Shown: positions 33,954 through 44,314 of the stretch, in pieces
Layout of the letters: the number at the start of each line of letters is the position of its first letter
How positions within the stretch are numbered: the first letter of the stretch is position 1
From: Dactylonectria macrodidyma
Lineage: Eukaryota; Ascomycota; Sordariomycetes; Hypocreales; Nectriaceae
Direction: 5' to 3'
Assembly: GCA_020744425.1 (NCBI GenBank)
Contig: JAGMUV010000007.1
Location: 2,170,001-2,234,000, forward strand
DNA: 64,000 nt
Position numbers and translations under genes: made by a program
The notes under the pieces: model-generated
What the model was told of the DNA's origin: nothing
Seen by the model: only the letters and a program-made list of their open reading frames with translations
Databases searched by the model: none

Positions 33954-36105
33954 ATGATTGACACCGAAAATCTGCGTACAGCCTCGCTGTACATCAACAA
34001 CCAGCTGCTCTCCAGAGGTCTCTTGCGCGATGGCCAGAGCATTGATTTTGCCAGTCCGGCCATGAACCATGGCGAGGATGCGGCCACCATGGGGCGCATT
34101 GTGAGCGTTTTGAACGATTTGATTATTCGACGCGACGTAAGTTTGTTTTCCGGGATTGCTGGAGCATCGCTAACTCGTACAGAGAGATGCTGAACACCGC
34201 GAATCGCTCTCGGCCACGATGCGCAGCCTCCGAGCGGAAAACCTGAAGCATGCAAACGACATTGCACGATTAACCGAGAAGAACATTGAATCCAAGCGAA
34301 AGGTGGAGATTGCTGAAGCCTCTGAAACGGCCCTGAAGACCCAGATGAAGTCGGCAGACGCTGCAATCCGGAGTCTAAAGGAAGAAGTCGCCCGCACAAA
34401 AGGACTGGTAGCACAGGCTCGCGCAGCATGTGCGACTGACGTGCGCCGACGCGATCGTCAGATTGACACGCTCAAGAAGCAGCTTGGAGAAGCTGGACGC
34501 GCGCGCGGATCTCGCGGCAACTCGGCCGTCATGTCCATCACCATCACCGGAGACATTGGCGGAGACAAGGGCTCTTCTACGCGTGGAGCAAACACAAACA
34601 CAAACGCCGACGACTACGAACTACGAAACGAGACCAACATGTTCCTGGCGAAACTGGCTCAGGATTTGAGCGAGGAGAACACGGCCATCCTCAACGTGAT
34701 GCGCCGGACGATGCAACAATTACGAGAAATGAGCGGTTGGAATAGCGACCAAGATAGTCTAGCGACTAAGGAGGAGAGCTGGGAGGATATGGGAGCAGAG
34801 CTAGACTCTGTGCTCGACCACATGCGGACCATCTTGACGAACCCATCTTTTGTACCAATCGAAGAGGTTGAGGTTCGCGAAGAAGAGATTGCCCACCTCA
34901 AAGATGGCTGGGTCAAGATGGAAAGCCGCTGGACCGAAGCCGTCCACCTTATTGATGGCTGGCGCAAGCGCATGGCTGCCAGTGGAAGGCCAGTATGCGA
35001 CGAAGAACTGCAGATGGGATTGCGACTCAGTCCCGTGCGCGTCAAGGATGTGGAGGAGACCAGACAAGCCCCTGCATCGCGACTGTCAGCCGTAGCGGAG
35101 GAGCTGGAGGAAGACTTCGAGGATGATCTCGAGGCGATACAGTCATCACCATGCCCCTCGGCACACGTCTCTCCTAGCCTGAGACTGGTGGATGACTTCG
35201 AGCAAGATTTGAGCGATGCCGAGTCTGACTTTGACGAGCATGTGCCCGTGGAAGACTACGACGTGGAGGAGCCCAACGTTCAGATTCTACAACAATCGAC
35301 CGCGGCACCGCTCTTCCAGTCGAGCTTGGGCTCATCACCCTTACCAGAACCGCCCAAGCTGAGTCCCCTCAAGGACTCTGCAACGGCTGGCAACCGAGGG
35401 CCTCTGCGACTAGGCAAGCCCCTCAAGAGGCTCGGAGACTTTACAACGATTGTTGAGGAAAACACCTGGGACCTTGCAGTCGAAGCCAGCAAAGGCCTCG
35501 CCAAGGCAACCACGGGCGACGACATTGGTCGAGATCGCGCATCATCATCGTCCTCCCTGGACGAGGTGCTGCTAGTGCGGACACCACCAGAACCAGTGCC
35601 CCAGCCCCAAAATGAGTCTCCAAGGCCACTGTCTCGTCGCCAGAGCCCTGAGCGTAGTACTGGAGACTCTGGCCGACTCTCAGGGCCTCCAGGATCTCCC
35701 AAGCGGTCACGGCTTCCCCTGCCACGAAATGCTGAGCCAGCACCCCAACAGAGCCCTCTCACCATGGCCACCATTGCTGCTAAATTGGCGGCGTCCGAGC
35801 GAGAAGCTGATGCCGCACGGGTACGCGCGAAACTGCGAGCCGCTCGTGGTCCCCGAGGCGTTAAGAAGCCCACCATTGCCCCGTTTCAAGAAACCCAACC
35901 GTCCCAGCCCACATCTCAAGAGAAGGAATACAAGGGCTCACCAACCGACGTGGACCCCATCAAGCGCGACCGAGGTGCAGCGGACGACCAGCTGAAGCCC
36001 GAGAAGAGGCGGCGCGACCGGAGGACGAGCAAGACGGCGTCGCGGCGGAGGAGCACCTTGAGCCCCTGGGAACTCGAGAGCTTGATGGCGGGTAACGTGC
36101 AATGA
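33954..36105 (+). CDS. ADIP / Msd1-like spindle-pole anchoring protein
   Basis: Exons 33954-34136 and 34183-36105 (46-nt intron, GTAAGT ... GCTAACTCGTACAG) give 701 residues. Residues 1-60 (TENLRTASLYINNQLLSRG, then IVSVLNDLIIRRD) and the following coiled coil (RDAEHRESLSATMRSLRAEN to about residue 165) match the ADIP domain of afadin- and alpha-actinin-binding protein (SSX2IP) and fission-yeast Msd1. Msd1 anchors microtubule minus ends at the spindle pole body through gamma-tubulin/Alp4. The middle and C-terminal parts are acidic and Ser/Pro-rich, probably disordered. The end is basic, RRRDRRTSKTASRRRSTLSP followed by WELESLM, a conserved fungal tail. No damage seen. The exact role in this fungus is inferred from the family. 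Confidence 0.88.
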
Positions 36106-36856
36106 TTATGAGCAACTGGCGCGGCGTGTTGTAGATATAGGATGGGAAGGGCTTTGCATGTACAGCGCGTAGCTGGTTCTGGCGTTTTTGGTGACTGGAG
36201 GCTACAGTGATGTCTCAATCCCGCGTTGGGTGGTGCTATGTTAGGTACCGAGTCTTCATTATTTATGAGAGTATGATGATGGTCTATGCTACGTTCGTGA
36301 TATATGTTGATCGTGAGTTTTTTTTTTGTTTCCGCGAAACGAAGGGACTTCGGCTTATGAATTTACAATAAGTGCGCTTGACTCTCTCTCTCCTCTAATT
36401 CTGTTTTGTGCTTATGCTCTCTGATTAGGTACGTTCTTTCTGGGAGCTTGATCCAGAGGACCTCCCGGGAGAGAGTGCATGTGGTCCAGGTGCCTACCTT
36501 TGCCCTTCGCTGAAGTTTGGCCTGTGAGCGTTCATGATCCTGTCTTTTGATTCATAATCGTGTCCTTCCATTCATGTGACCAAAGAATCTGGATCTTCTG
36601 TTTCAGGCAAGCTGAGTGTGGTGTAGTGGCGATGAAGGTGTTGCCTGTTATGGGACAATAGTTAATTAATTAGCTAGGAAGCTATTCTCTCTGTCCTCCA
36701 TGTGTTGCGTCTGTCCCAATGGATCACCCTGTCGGGTAAGGCATTCTCCCGTTGCCCGACAGATCCCAGTTCTTATACGAAACACCTAACCAGCCAAATC
36801 ATTCCCCACGTCTAACATGCATATGTACCTAGGCATCGCCGTTGACTCAACTGGGC

Positions 36857-37470
36857 CTAGAGATGAGGACGAGGATCTGGCCCATGCAACACTGCTGTGA
36901 AACACACATATAAAACAGAGTGAATGGAAAGTTTTTGCTTTAGTACGCAGATTGTTAAGACTGCATTCGCATTTTCCAAGCATGCCGCAGTCGACCACTC
37001 AAATGCGGTAAAGGTTTCGATGCCGTACTTCTCGCTAGAAAGGTAGTTCTTTGCAATTTGTTTAATTGCATCGCAAACTTCTTTCTTGATATAATGTTCC
37101 ATGAGCGATATGCGAAATATAATAGGTTCTGAGTTCCCTTTATTATGCCGTCATTGTGGCCTTCGCCTTGGTCTTCGCGATTTCCTTTTCGGTTTGGGCA
37201 CTATGCTGCCCGAGTTCAACGATGTCAAAGCCAACATCCGGACGCTCGGGGAGAGGAATGGGAAATTATCTGCATGGCATATTCGCCAATGAACTTAGGC
37301 ATTACGGGAGCAACGCCCATGTCGAGCGCTGCATAATGGAGGGTCTGACCTAGACCAAATAGGAATTTAATAGTCTCAACAACACAAAGTCGTGTTGCTT
37401 CATACGCAGGCAGTTAAAGCAACCAATAAAGACGCATCTACTAGCATCTCCTGGGCGTTCAATGACATTT
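36857..37470 (-). pseudogene. Decayed protein-coding remnant, family unknown
   Basis: On the minus strand, plausible protein segments alternate between frames: LLVALTACV, then EATRLCVVETIKFLFGLGQ followed by TLHYAALDMGVAPVMPKF in the next frame, then a segment ending ELGQHSAQTEKEIAKTK in a third. Finally MEHYIKKEVCDAIKQIAKNY starts at 37102. The segments flow into one another if three or four frameshifts are allowed, as in an eroded gene. I do not recognise the family. Confidence 0.3.
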
Positions 37471-37694
37471 GATTCGCCGATGGACGATGCGCGCTCAATC
37501 CACAAAGCTCTGATGCCTCTCCAGACAGTAACAACAAAATGGCTTTAGGCGAGCTGAGTATTGGCGCGTGGGAGAAAGAGCGAAGTGACAAAGCGGACTT
37601 TGAGGAGAGAGTGAAGCAAGCGCAACCATTTCAGAATTGATATGGGGCCCAGGGCCCAGACACCACCACAAGGTACAGGTACATAAAAACTGGC

Positions 37695-37733
37695 TACCTA
37701 GGTAGGTAGGTAGGTACCTAGATAGGTACCTAG
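37695..37733 (+). repeat. TAGG/TACC tetranucleotide microsatellite
   Basis: Five or more ggta/gata units in tandem, flanked by cctag on both sides so that parts form an inverted repeat. Confidence 0.8.
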
Positions 37734-38069
37734 AAAAACACATGGAAGGAACAATCGAGGCCTGCTGCCTGAGGTGCTCAACAGAAGGTCCCTCCTTCAA
37801 CTCTTCGTAGCTCAGTCTGCCGCTTCTTCTAGTCCATTTTCTCCTTCCTCATCATCAACCCTCAGTCTCCCGTATTTTCCTTTGTTTACCTCTGGGTGGT
37901 TCCCATAGCAAAATACTTCACTCTTTGAACCAAACATATTCATCCCCAGGCATCACATCGAACAAACCTCTCTTTCGCCACCCTTGGTGGTTCGTCCTCT
38001 CTTCTTCCGCCTCAGGCAATCATAATTACTTTCCCTTGTCCTCAGGCACACATTATCTCATTTGTGGCA

Positions 38070-38871
38070 ATGACGGGTTTGCAAGTCCGACTAGATGAGC
38101 TCCTAAGGGAGTCTGAGTTCGTTTCGACCCGTTGAAGCTCCCCCGGCAAGTTTGTCTTCCTCCCAGGTCATCATTGGTTCCTTTTCATGTGAATGAACTA
38201 TGCTGACTTTATTATCTCTATAGAAACCAGAAGGAAAAAAGGGAAAAAAAGCATGCACGCCCCTTACGTGTTACAATTGCCAGAAAGTTGGACATCGTGC
38301 TGCGGAGTGTCCCAAGAAACGACAGCAAGAGAACCGAGATTCAGTCCTGGTTTGACAGTCGTTGATAGCTGACCGCACTAGGATGAAAATAAAGCAATAT
38401 CCCGAAAGAAGTCTCGCTCAGAGATCAAATGCTTTCACTGCCGTGCACATGGCCACAAAGTCCTGAATTGCCCCTTGAAAAAGCAGGAAGAAATGCGGTC
38501 CACGCTTCTGGTGGGAACTTCACTCATTGCTCCCGTAAGTTTTTTTTTTTTTGCTTTTATTTCGTTTTGGATTTCTGCCCCATACTGACAACATGAATTC
38601 CCAGCAAGTTTCTGAATTCATTAAGCGAGTCGATGAGTCTGTTGACCAACTCCGTGCCGAAATCTCGATCACATCCAACACATGCTCCAAGCTCGGTGAT
38701 CGTCTTGCCCGACTTGAAGGACAGATGAGTGGAACGCTGGCTTGGGCTAGACTCACGGACAAGGAGGATACTACCAATGTTCCATCCACGACCGAGGACA
38801 CAATTAGCGACAATGTCGAATCTACTCCATCTGACAAGGACGTGGACGTGGGCTCGGAGAGCAAGGATTAG
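38070..38871 (+). pseudogene. Zinc-knuckle/coiled-coil gene, copy A (two knuckles, damaged)
   Basis: Same layout as the intact copy at 58430-59159. A first exon starts at the ATG 38070 but hits TGA at 38133; the frame that would fit the splice site is shifted. The donor equivalent to the intact copy's GTAAGTTTGTCTTC reads GCAAGTTTGTCTTC (38146), so it is a GC donor or a lesion. From 38224 a knuckle module follows: CYNCQKVGHRAAEC (CX2CX4HX4C), with a stop in its LVG tail. A second module, CFHCRAHGHKVLNC, comes next and ends at a normal donor (38535). The last exon (38605-38871) encodes a 30-40 residue coiled coil (FIKRVDESVDQLRAEISIT) and an acidic tail. The two consecutive knuckle modules suggest an internal exon duplication. 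A shortened product from a later start cannot be excluded. Confidence 0.6.
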
Positions 38872-38981
38872 TTTTGGTAAGGTACGGAGTGGCATGGGCA
38901 TTAAGCCCAATGAATTAAAGTCTACACACATTAGGTCCTTCTTCCATGTTGATACATGCTGACTCTCTATTTCGTCTGCAG

Positions 38982-39430
38982 AAACCCGATGGCAAACGAG
39001 CCAAGAAAGACCACAGCCACATCGAGTGTTATAGTTGTCAGAAATTAGGACACCGCGCCGCAGACTATCCCGAAAAAAAGCAACACGAGACAAGAAACTT
39101 GATTCTAGTTGGCCAGGCGCTACTGATGCCTATAAGTTTACTTCGCTTTCATATCTGTCTCAATATTAATTACGTTTAGCAAATCTAAACTCATTCCCGA
39201 CTTCACGCTGAGAATAAGATCATCCTTAATCGTCTCACGGTGCTTGAGGACACAGTCAAAAACATCTCAAAAACCTGTAATGGGCTTGTCGCCTGAGTGA
39301 GGAATGGCGAAGCGGACGCAGACGAGATGCAGGTGGATACTGACGCCAGCGCCCTCCCAGGGGTGCTAGTGTCAAGGACCCTGCCGCCAAGAAGGGAGAT
39401 GGGAAGGGGGAGGGGGAGAAGGCCAAGTAG
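38982..39430 (+). pseudogene. Zinc-knuckle/coiled-coil gene, copy B (5'-truncated, RIP-like lesions)
   Basis: Starts inside the counterpart of intron 1 (catgctgactctc...tctgcag is shared with the intact copy), so exon 1 is missing. Exon 2 (38982 on) reads KPDGKRAKKDHSHIECYSCQ then KLGHRAADYPEKKQ. The last knuckle cysteine is Tyr (TGT to TAT). The intron-2 donor is ATAAGTTT instead of GTAAGTTT. In the last exon the Trp codon of the AWARA segment of the intact copy is TGA. The 3' end still aligns with the intact copy, down to ggccaagtagggcg. At least two of the three lesions are TpG to TpA changes, as repeat-induced point mutation would leave. Non-functional. Confidence 0.7.
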
Positions 39431-39844
39431 GGCGCCAAGTTCATTGATCCTGAGGTAGGTCACAGTTAACACAGTCCGAAGAAGCTTCTTAGTACTTTAG
39501 GAATAGACGGTCAAAATTATGGGGACTTAGCACCTAACATAGCACTTGATTTAGCACCTAATTTAGGTCGTGCTTATCTACCTACTTTAGGCCTTATTTG
39601 CTTTTCACCTATTGAACCCCTGATGGGACAGTCGGTCAAAGCAGATGGATACCACCGTTCTTTCTCTCGAGCATTTTTCAAGTGTTTGATAGAGCGATTG
39701 AAAGGAGCAGTGTATTGAGATATCAACGTAACTGAATTCAGTCACTTGTCATGAGACGGTCAGTCTGGAGCATCAAGCTTAATGCTCTGTCGGCAATGTT
39801 GGGCCCTGGCCGTCGTTAGCGGAGACAAGCACGTGGCTGTGAGG
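39431..39844. other. Spacer left of the transposon, ending in its target duplication
   Basis: AT-rich with repeated agcacctaa/tagcacct units (39528-39590). The last nine bases (39836-39844, gctgtgagg) are the left target-site duplication of the MULE. No gene. Confidence 0.6.
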
Positions 39845-39938
39845 GGGGGCTCATACAGGCACAGCTAGCTGTGCCAATAAGACCACGTGACTTTTTGCAC
39901 AGCTAGCTGTGCAAATAAGATCTGTTATGTAAGCCCGA
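39845..39938 (+). repeat. Left TIR of the MULE (94 bp) with two nested palindromes
   Basis: Identical in inverse orientation to 44221-44314. Contains gcacagctagctgtgc twice, as the core of palindromes at 39858-39875 and 39894-39915, about 36 bp apart. These are likely transposase-binding sites. Confidence 0.95.
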
Positions 39939-40029
39939 AAAGGGGTAATACCGCAAATTGGCCCTTCAATTCAACAGTCAACGGCTTCTTCAGCATCAAT
40001 TCAACTTGCCGCGCCTTTCTTCTGCTACA

Positions 40030-42543
40030 ATGAACCCAATTGAGGGCCCCCGTCGCTTCCCTGATGATGCCCTTCCTCCTGAACGCGACTACAACTCGCT
40101 GGAGGAACTACGTGCAGCAATCAATGCTTGGGCAGCGCCACGAGGCTATGCCTTTGTAGTCCAAAAGTCTTGGAAGACCTCTAGTAGAAGAACTGGAGTT
40201 ATCTTCGGCTGTGACCGAGGAGGGCGCCCTCCTGGCCCAAAGAAACGGCAACGGCAAACTATATCACGTCGTACGGGATGCCTCTTCTCTGTGATAGCAA
40301 TGGAAAGCCTATGCAAGACTGCATGGAGTGTAAGGCATCGTCCTCGGGCTGGCTTTGGTCAACACAATCACGAACCAAGCCTCAGTCAACTGGCACATCC
40401 AACACATCGTCAGCTATCATCCTCAGATAGATCAACAGTCCAACAACTCGCCAATGCCGGCATTGCGCCAAAGGAGATTAGGTCATACCTACGTATGAAC
40501 TCGGATATAATTGCTACACAGCAAGATATCTATAATTGCATTGCACAGGGCAAGCGAGACCTTGCCGGAGGTCAAAGCAATATGCATGCCCTTGATGATC
40601 AGCTCAAGAGTGAGGGCTTCTGGAGTCAAATACGCCTTGACGAGAGTAGCAGAGTTACAGCAGTATTATTTGCACATCCTACATCACTGGCATACCTCAA
40701 ATTATACCCTGAAGTGCTTATATTGGACTGCACATACAAGACCAATAAGTACAAGATGCCTCTTCTCGATATAGTTGGTGTTGATGCTTGTCAACGATCC
40801 TTCTGTATTGCATTTGCATTCCTTAGCGGCGAGGAAGAGCATGACTTCATCTGGGCTCTTGAGCGTTTACGGTATATGTATGAGCTTCATGGAGCAGCCC
40901 TTCCCTCTGTAATACTTACAGATCGCTGTCTTGCTTGTATGAATGCTGTTTCCTCTCCCTCTTGCTTCCCTCAGTCAACCCCGATGCTATGCTTATGGCA
41001 TATCAACAAAGCAGTCCTGACCTATTGTATGCCCGCATTTACTCGGGATAAAAGCGATTCTCAAGGGCAGAAAGAGTGGAAGGAATTCTACGACTCTTGG
41101 CATGAGATTGTAGCCTCACCGACTGAGGATATCTACAACGAGAGGCTTGAGAAGTTCAAGGACCGTTACATCCCTGGCCATATCAACGAGGTGGGCTATA
41201 TCATGGAGACCTGGCTAGATCTCTACAAAGAGAGGTTTGTGAAGGCGTGGGTTAACCAATACCTTCACTTCGAGCAATATGTGACATCACGGGGCGAAGG
41301 CATTCACAATCTTATCAAAGGTCACCTGAAAACATCGCAAGTTGACCTCTTCGAGGCCTGGAGGATCATCAAGCTTGTTCTGGTAAATCAGCTTGCCGAG
41401 CTCAAGGCAAACCAAGCCAGGCAGCATATCAGCATACCTCTTCAGCTATCTGGGGCATTGTATAGCAACATCTGTGGTTGGATATCACATGAAGCTTTGC
41501 GGAAGGTTGAGGCTCAACGGCAACGACTATCAAGAGAACATCCTGCGTGTACAGGAGTTTTCACTAAGACTCTTGGTCTGCCTTGTGCTCATAGCCTGAA
41601 GCCTTTACTGGACGAGTATCAGCCCCTTCTACTACATCATTTCCATTCACATTGGTATCTCCAACGCTCAGGAAGCGCCCAGCTTCTCATTGAGCCTCGC
41701 AAGCAGTTCGACCGTCTAGCAGCTAGTTCAACGCTGCCACCAAGAAGCACACAGCGTGAGCCTTGTGCATTTGAAGCTGTTGAGAAAGCAGTACAACCAA
41801 AGGCACCGCCAAAGTGTTCGAGATGTCATCAGCAAGGCCACAACATGAGGTCTAAAGCATGCCCCTTACGTTATGAACATCTATTGCAGGCTTCTGCACA
41901 AACCTCTATAACAACGCATACAACAACACACACATCTACTCGCTCTGTAACCCGCTCATTATCCCCATCATCCCTATCAGGATCCTCTGTAATATCCGAG
42001 ATTGTAGCCATTACAACAACACATACAACAACACGTACAGCAACTCGTGTACTATCTCCTCCAGCAGCCAGACCAGCAACTGTTACTACAGCAAATGCAA
42101 GAGCAGTGCCTGCATTACGAGTTGATGACCCCCTTGCTATCTTCCAACGATACAAAGAAGCACGAGAGGCCTGGTATGCTACATTGCCTCGGGGGGCCAT
42201 CAAGACCAATCAACAATACCGGAAGGCTATAGGGCTGCCTACCCGTTACTCTAAAACAGAGTATGACTGGTGCCTTGACTACAAGCAAATGGGGAGGCAT
42301 TGCAGGGAGAAAAACGGCATTAGAGAGTGGACTAAGGAGGAGATGATGAGTTATCTTGATTGGGATAAAGCCGAGAACGAACGGGTTGAACAGAATGTAG
42401 GGAGAGAGAGAGAAGAGCAGCCCTTCGTACAACGGCGAGGGATGCGGCATGTCTGGGATGCTGCTGAAAGAGATCGTGAATTACAGGAGGAATGGTATGG
42501 AGGTGGGAAAACCCCTCCCCCCCACCAACATTTGCAAGATTGA
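40030..42543 (+). CDS. MULE transposase (Hop-like)
   Basis: 837 residues from the ATG at 40030, intronless. The frame stays open 24 codons further upstream but has no ATG there. The N-terminus (YNSLEELRAAINAWAAPRGY) matches the FAR1/WRKY-GCM1-like DNA-binding region of MULE transposases. The DDE catalytic core shows D in LILDCTYKTNKYKMPLLDIV (about residue 234), D in VILTDRCLACMNAV (about 297) and E in SRGEGIHNLIKGHLK (about 421). A SWIM-type Cys/His pattern ending GLPCAHSLKPLL lies near 506-522. A CX2CX4HX6C zinc knuckle (CSRCHQQGHNMRSKAC) follows near 596-611, then a Thr-rich repetitive linker (TTHTTTHTSTR). No stop or frameshift, so probably functional. It cuts and pastes the element through the TIRs. 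Confidence 0.93.
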   Translation: MNPIEGPRRFPDDALPPERDYNSLEELRAAINAWAAPRGYAFVVQKSWKTSSRRTGVIFGCDRGGRPPGPKKRQRQTISRRTGCLFSVIAMESLCKTAWSVRHRPRAGFGQHNHEPSLSQLAHPTHRQLSSSDRSTVQQLANAGIAPKEIRSYLRMNSDIIATQQDIYNCIAQGKRDLAGGQSNMHALDDQLKSEGFWSQIRLDESSRVTAVLFAHPTSLAYLKLYPEVLILDCTYKTNKYKMPLLDIVGVDACQRSFCIAFAFLSGEEEHDFIWALERLRYMYELHGAALPSVILTDRCLACMNAVSSPSCFPQSTPMLCLWHINKAVLTYCMPAFTRDKSDSQGQKEWKEFYDSWHEIVASPTEDIYNERLEKFKDRYIPGHINEVGYIMETWLDLYKERFVKAWVNQYLHFEQYVTSRGEGIHNLIKGHLKTSQVDLFEAWRIIKLVLVNQLAELKANQARQHISIPLQLSGALYSNICGWISHEALRKVEAQRQRLSREHPACTGVFTKTLGLPCAHSLKPLLDEYQPLLLHHFHSHWYLQRSGSAQLLIEPRKQFDRLAASSTLPPRSTQREPCAFEAVEKAVQPKAPPKCSRCHQQGHNMRSKACPLRYEHLLQASAQTSITTHTTTHTSTRSVTRSLSPSSLSGSSVISEIVAITTTHTTTRTATRVLSPPAARPATVTTANARAVPALRVDDPLAIFQRYKEAREAWYATLPRGAIKTNQQYRKAIGLPTRYSKTEYDWCLDYKQMGRHCREKNGIREWTKEEMMSYLDWDKAENERVEQNVGREREEQPFVQRRGMRHVWDAAERDRELQEEWYGGGKTPPPHQHLQD

Positions 42544-43090
42544 CGGAAAATGTGATTGGTATTGTGATGGGGTCAACGGTCCACCTAGTGTTTTAATACA
42601 GTAGAGGCTAGCTGCTAGCCTAGGATGGCCCTACTTAAGGCGATCAGTCTGCCTGACAAATGAAAAGACACGCATTTTCCCTTCTTTAATTTGTATGACA
42701 CCTTTTGTCGCTTGACACTTATTACCCTATAGCTGTCGCAGCAGCTCTTCTCGATATTTCTTTTCTCTTTCTCTCTAGAGACATCAGACAGCAGTATATT
42801 AATTGCTTTCTGTATCTCAAACCCCCAGGAGACAGCTACTTGCTTGCTTCCTCTTGCCATCTGCCCCTCTCCAGCTCCTACCCTGCGGACGGGTGTGGTC
42901 TACACTAAAGACCTCTTCCACTAACAAAGTATATATCACTAGAAAAAGGAAGAAAAGGCGAATTTCCGAGTATATCTATAATGACCCAATGGTTTGATTT
43001 GATAGAGTTGTGACTGAGTTGCAGTATTGGGTTAAGTGGGCTTAGTAGCCGTCAATTGAATGAGCGAGAGAGCTACCAAAGCTAAAGAGA
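42544..43090. other. Non-coding interior of the MULE
   Basis: Spacer between the convergent transposase and accessory ORF, holding both 3' ends. No supported gene. Confidence 0.5.
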
Positions 43091-43726
43091 TCATTGCCTT
43101 CCCTGCCAATACCACTGAATATAGCTATTTCGATCAACATTCGCGATGTGAACTCCTGCATTCTCTAAAGCTACGATTGTTGGCATATAGGTAGTCATCC
43201 CTACAGCCGGTGAAGGCCAAGTCGTGTCTGGGACCGTAAATTGCTGATTCCGACATACCTGATCCATAGCCTGAAGGTTGAATGTACTCCAATAGGGATT
43301 GATATCAGGATTGGCGCGCTGTGGCCGTTGCTGAAGTCGTTGATCCCAATACGCAATACGCCACTCTCCCTCAACCTGATATCCCCATGGGCGTGAGATC
43401 ACAGTAACAGGATCCCCTTGAGGAAGATACTAAGTGTTGTGGGCTCTCACAAGGGCTTGAGGATTCTGGACATAGAGAGCATTGGAGGTGGTTGGATCAT
43501 TTGGCAAGGTATGTTGAACCCACCAATGGAGCATATGCAGAGGATCGGTTGCTGGATAAGGATCATTGGGGCGCCGCTCTCGTTGCTGGTTGCTAGTAAT
43601 GGGATGTAAAGTAGCCCGTATATTCGCAGTTGTAGGATAGACTGCCCCTGCTAGTGTTGATGTATTGTCTACAAAGATTGGGAAGTCTTGAGGGTTCTGA
43701 CGCTGACTTTGGTTGCAGTTGTACAT
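43091..43726 (-). pseudogene. Accessory ORF carried by the MULE, one amber codon
   Basis: From the ATG at 43726 a minus-strand frame of 212 codons runs to 43091 with a single internal TAG at 43432-43430. Both halves have the composition of a real protein: many Gln, Asn, Pro and Trp, with segments such as DNTSTLAGAVYPTTANIR, HMLHWWVQHTLPNDP, RPWGYQVEGEWRIAYWDQR and WPSPAVGMTTYMPTIVAL. There is no signal peptide, TM segment or Cys motif. It lies between the convergent transposase and the right TIR, where the best-known Hop element has no second gene. TAG from CAG is a typical RIP change. I do not recognise a family. It could be an accessory transposition protein, a captured host gene fragment, or, if the amber is read through, still expressed. 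Confidence 0.55.
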
Positions 43727-44220
43727 CTTTGCGATACTGTTTGATGAAGGAATAGAGAGCTTCTTTCAAGGGAAAGAGCCCTGCTTTATATAATGCACGC
43801 GTTGAAGTGATTCACTTGATAGCTATGGACCTGTGGTGTTCAGATGATGCGAGTGTAGGTATTGTACGTTCTTCACGGCCCTGGGCAGACTGGTACGCTG
43901 CCAATAGATGATATATCACATATTGAAGAGCTGTGTATATAGTAAATCACTGTATCTCTTCAATTGTACAAATTGATGCTGTTTCCGTAGATGTCATGGG
44001 CCAGGGCCCATATCCTTGCGGCTGTGCCGCAAGACGTACTAGGCTCGTGCGCGCCAGGCACGAGAAATCGTTCCACAGCTCAGGGGCACTTAGGAATTTC
44101 TTTCTTTCTTCTTCATCTTTGATGTAAATAGCATCCTGGACTAGATAGCTGGAATACAGTTACTAGAGGCCGTTCACAGTAGATTGAATAGTAGAGGGAT
44201 ATCTCTTACTCACACACGTA
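43727..44220. other. Interior of the MULE upstream of the accessory ORF
   Basis: AT-rich, with direct promoter position for the minus-strand ORF. No other gene seen. Confidence 0.45.
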
Positions 44221-44314
44221 TCGGGCTTACATAACAGATCTTATTTGCACAGCTAGCTGTGCAAAAAGTCACGTGGTCTTATTGGCACAGCTAGCTGTGC
44301 CTGTATGAGCCCCC
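44221..44314 (-). repeat. Right TIR of the MULE (94 bp)
   Basis: Inverse copy of 39845-39938. Its two palindromes lie at 44244-44265 and 44284-44301. It is followed at once by the right target duplication gctgtgagg (44315-44323). Confidence 0.95.

Larger units (their letters stand above)
36106..38069. other. Intergenic with TAGG microsatellite and decayed coding remnant
   Basis: Start of the disturbed block that leads to the transposon. It contains a tetranucleotide array (about 37695-37733, ggtaggtaggtagg type) and a minus-strand decayed coding stretch described separately. From about 37800 the DNA is a pyrimidine-rich leader before zinc-knuckle locus A. Confidence 0.5.
39845..44314 (+). 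mobile_element. Hop-like Mutator (MULE) DNA transposon, complete
   Basis: A 4470-bp element bounded by 94-bp terminal inverted repeats that are identical by eye (39845-39938 and 44221-44314), starting gggggctcatacaggcacag. A perfect 9-bp direct repeat, gctgtgagg, flanks it at 39836-39844 and 44315-44323, the target duplication length expected for MULEs. It carries one intact transposase gene (40030-42543). The 1.7-kb right part is not transposase and contains a minus-strand ORF (43726-43091). Hop of Fusarium oxysporum is, from memory, about 3.3 kb with a transposase of similar size and TIRs of about 100 bp, so this relative is about 1.2 kb longer. Identical TIRs and an intact transposase point to recent insertion. 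Confidence 0.95.

Noticed and set aside
39958..40029. Earlier start for the MULE transposase
   Set aside because: The frame is open but there is no ATG before 40030.
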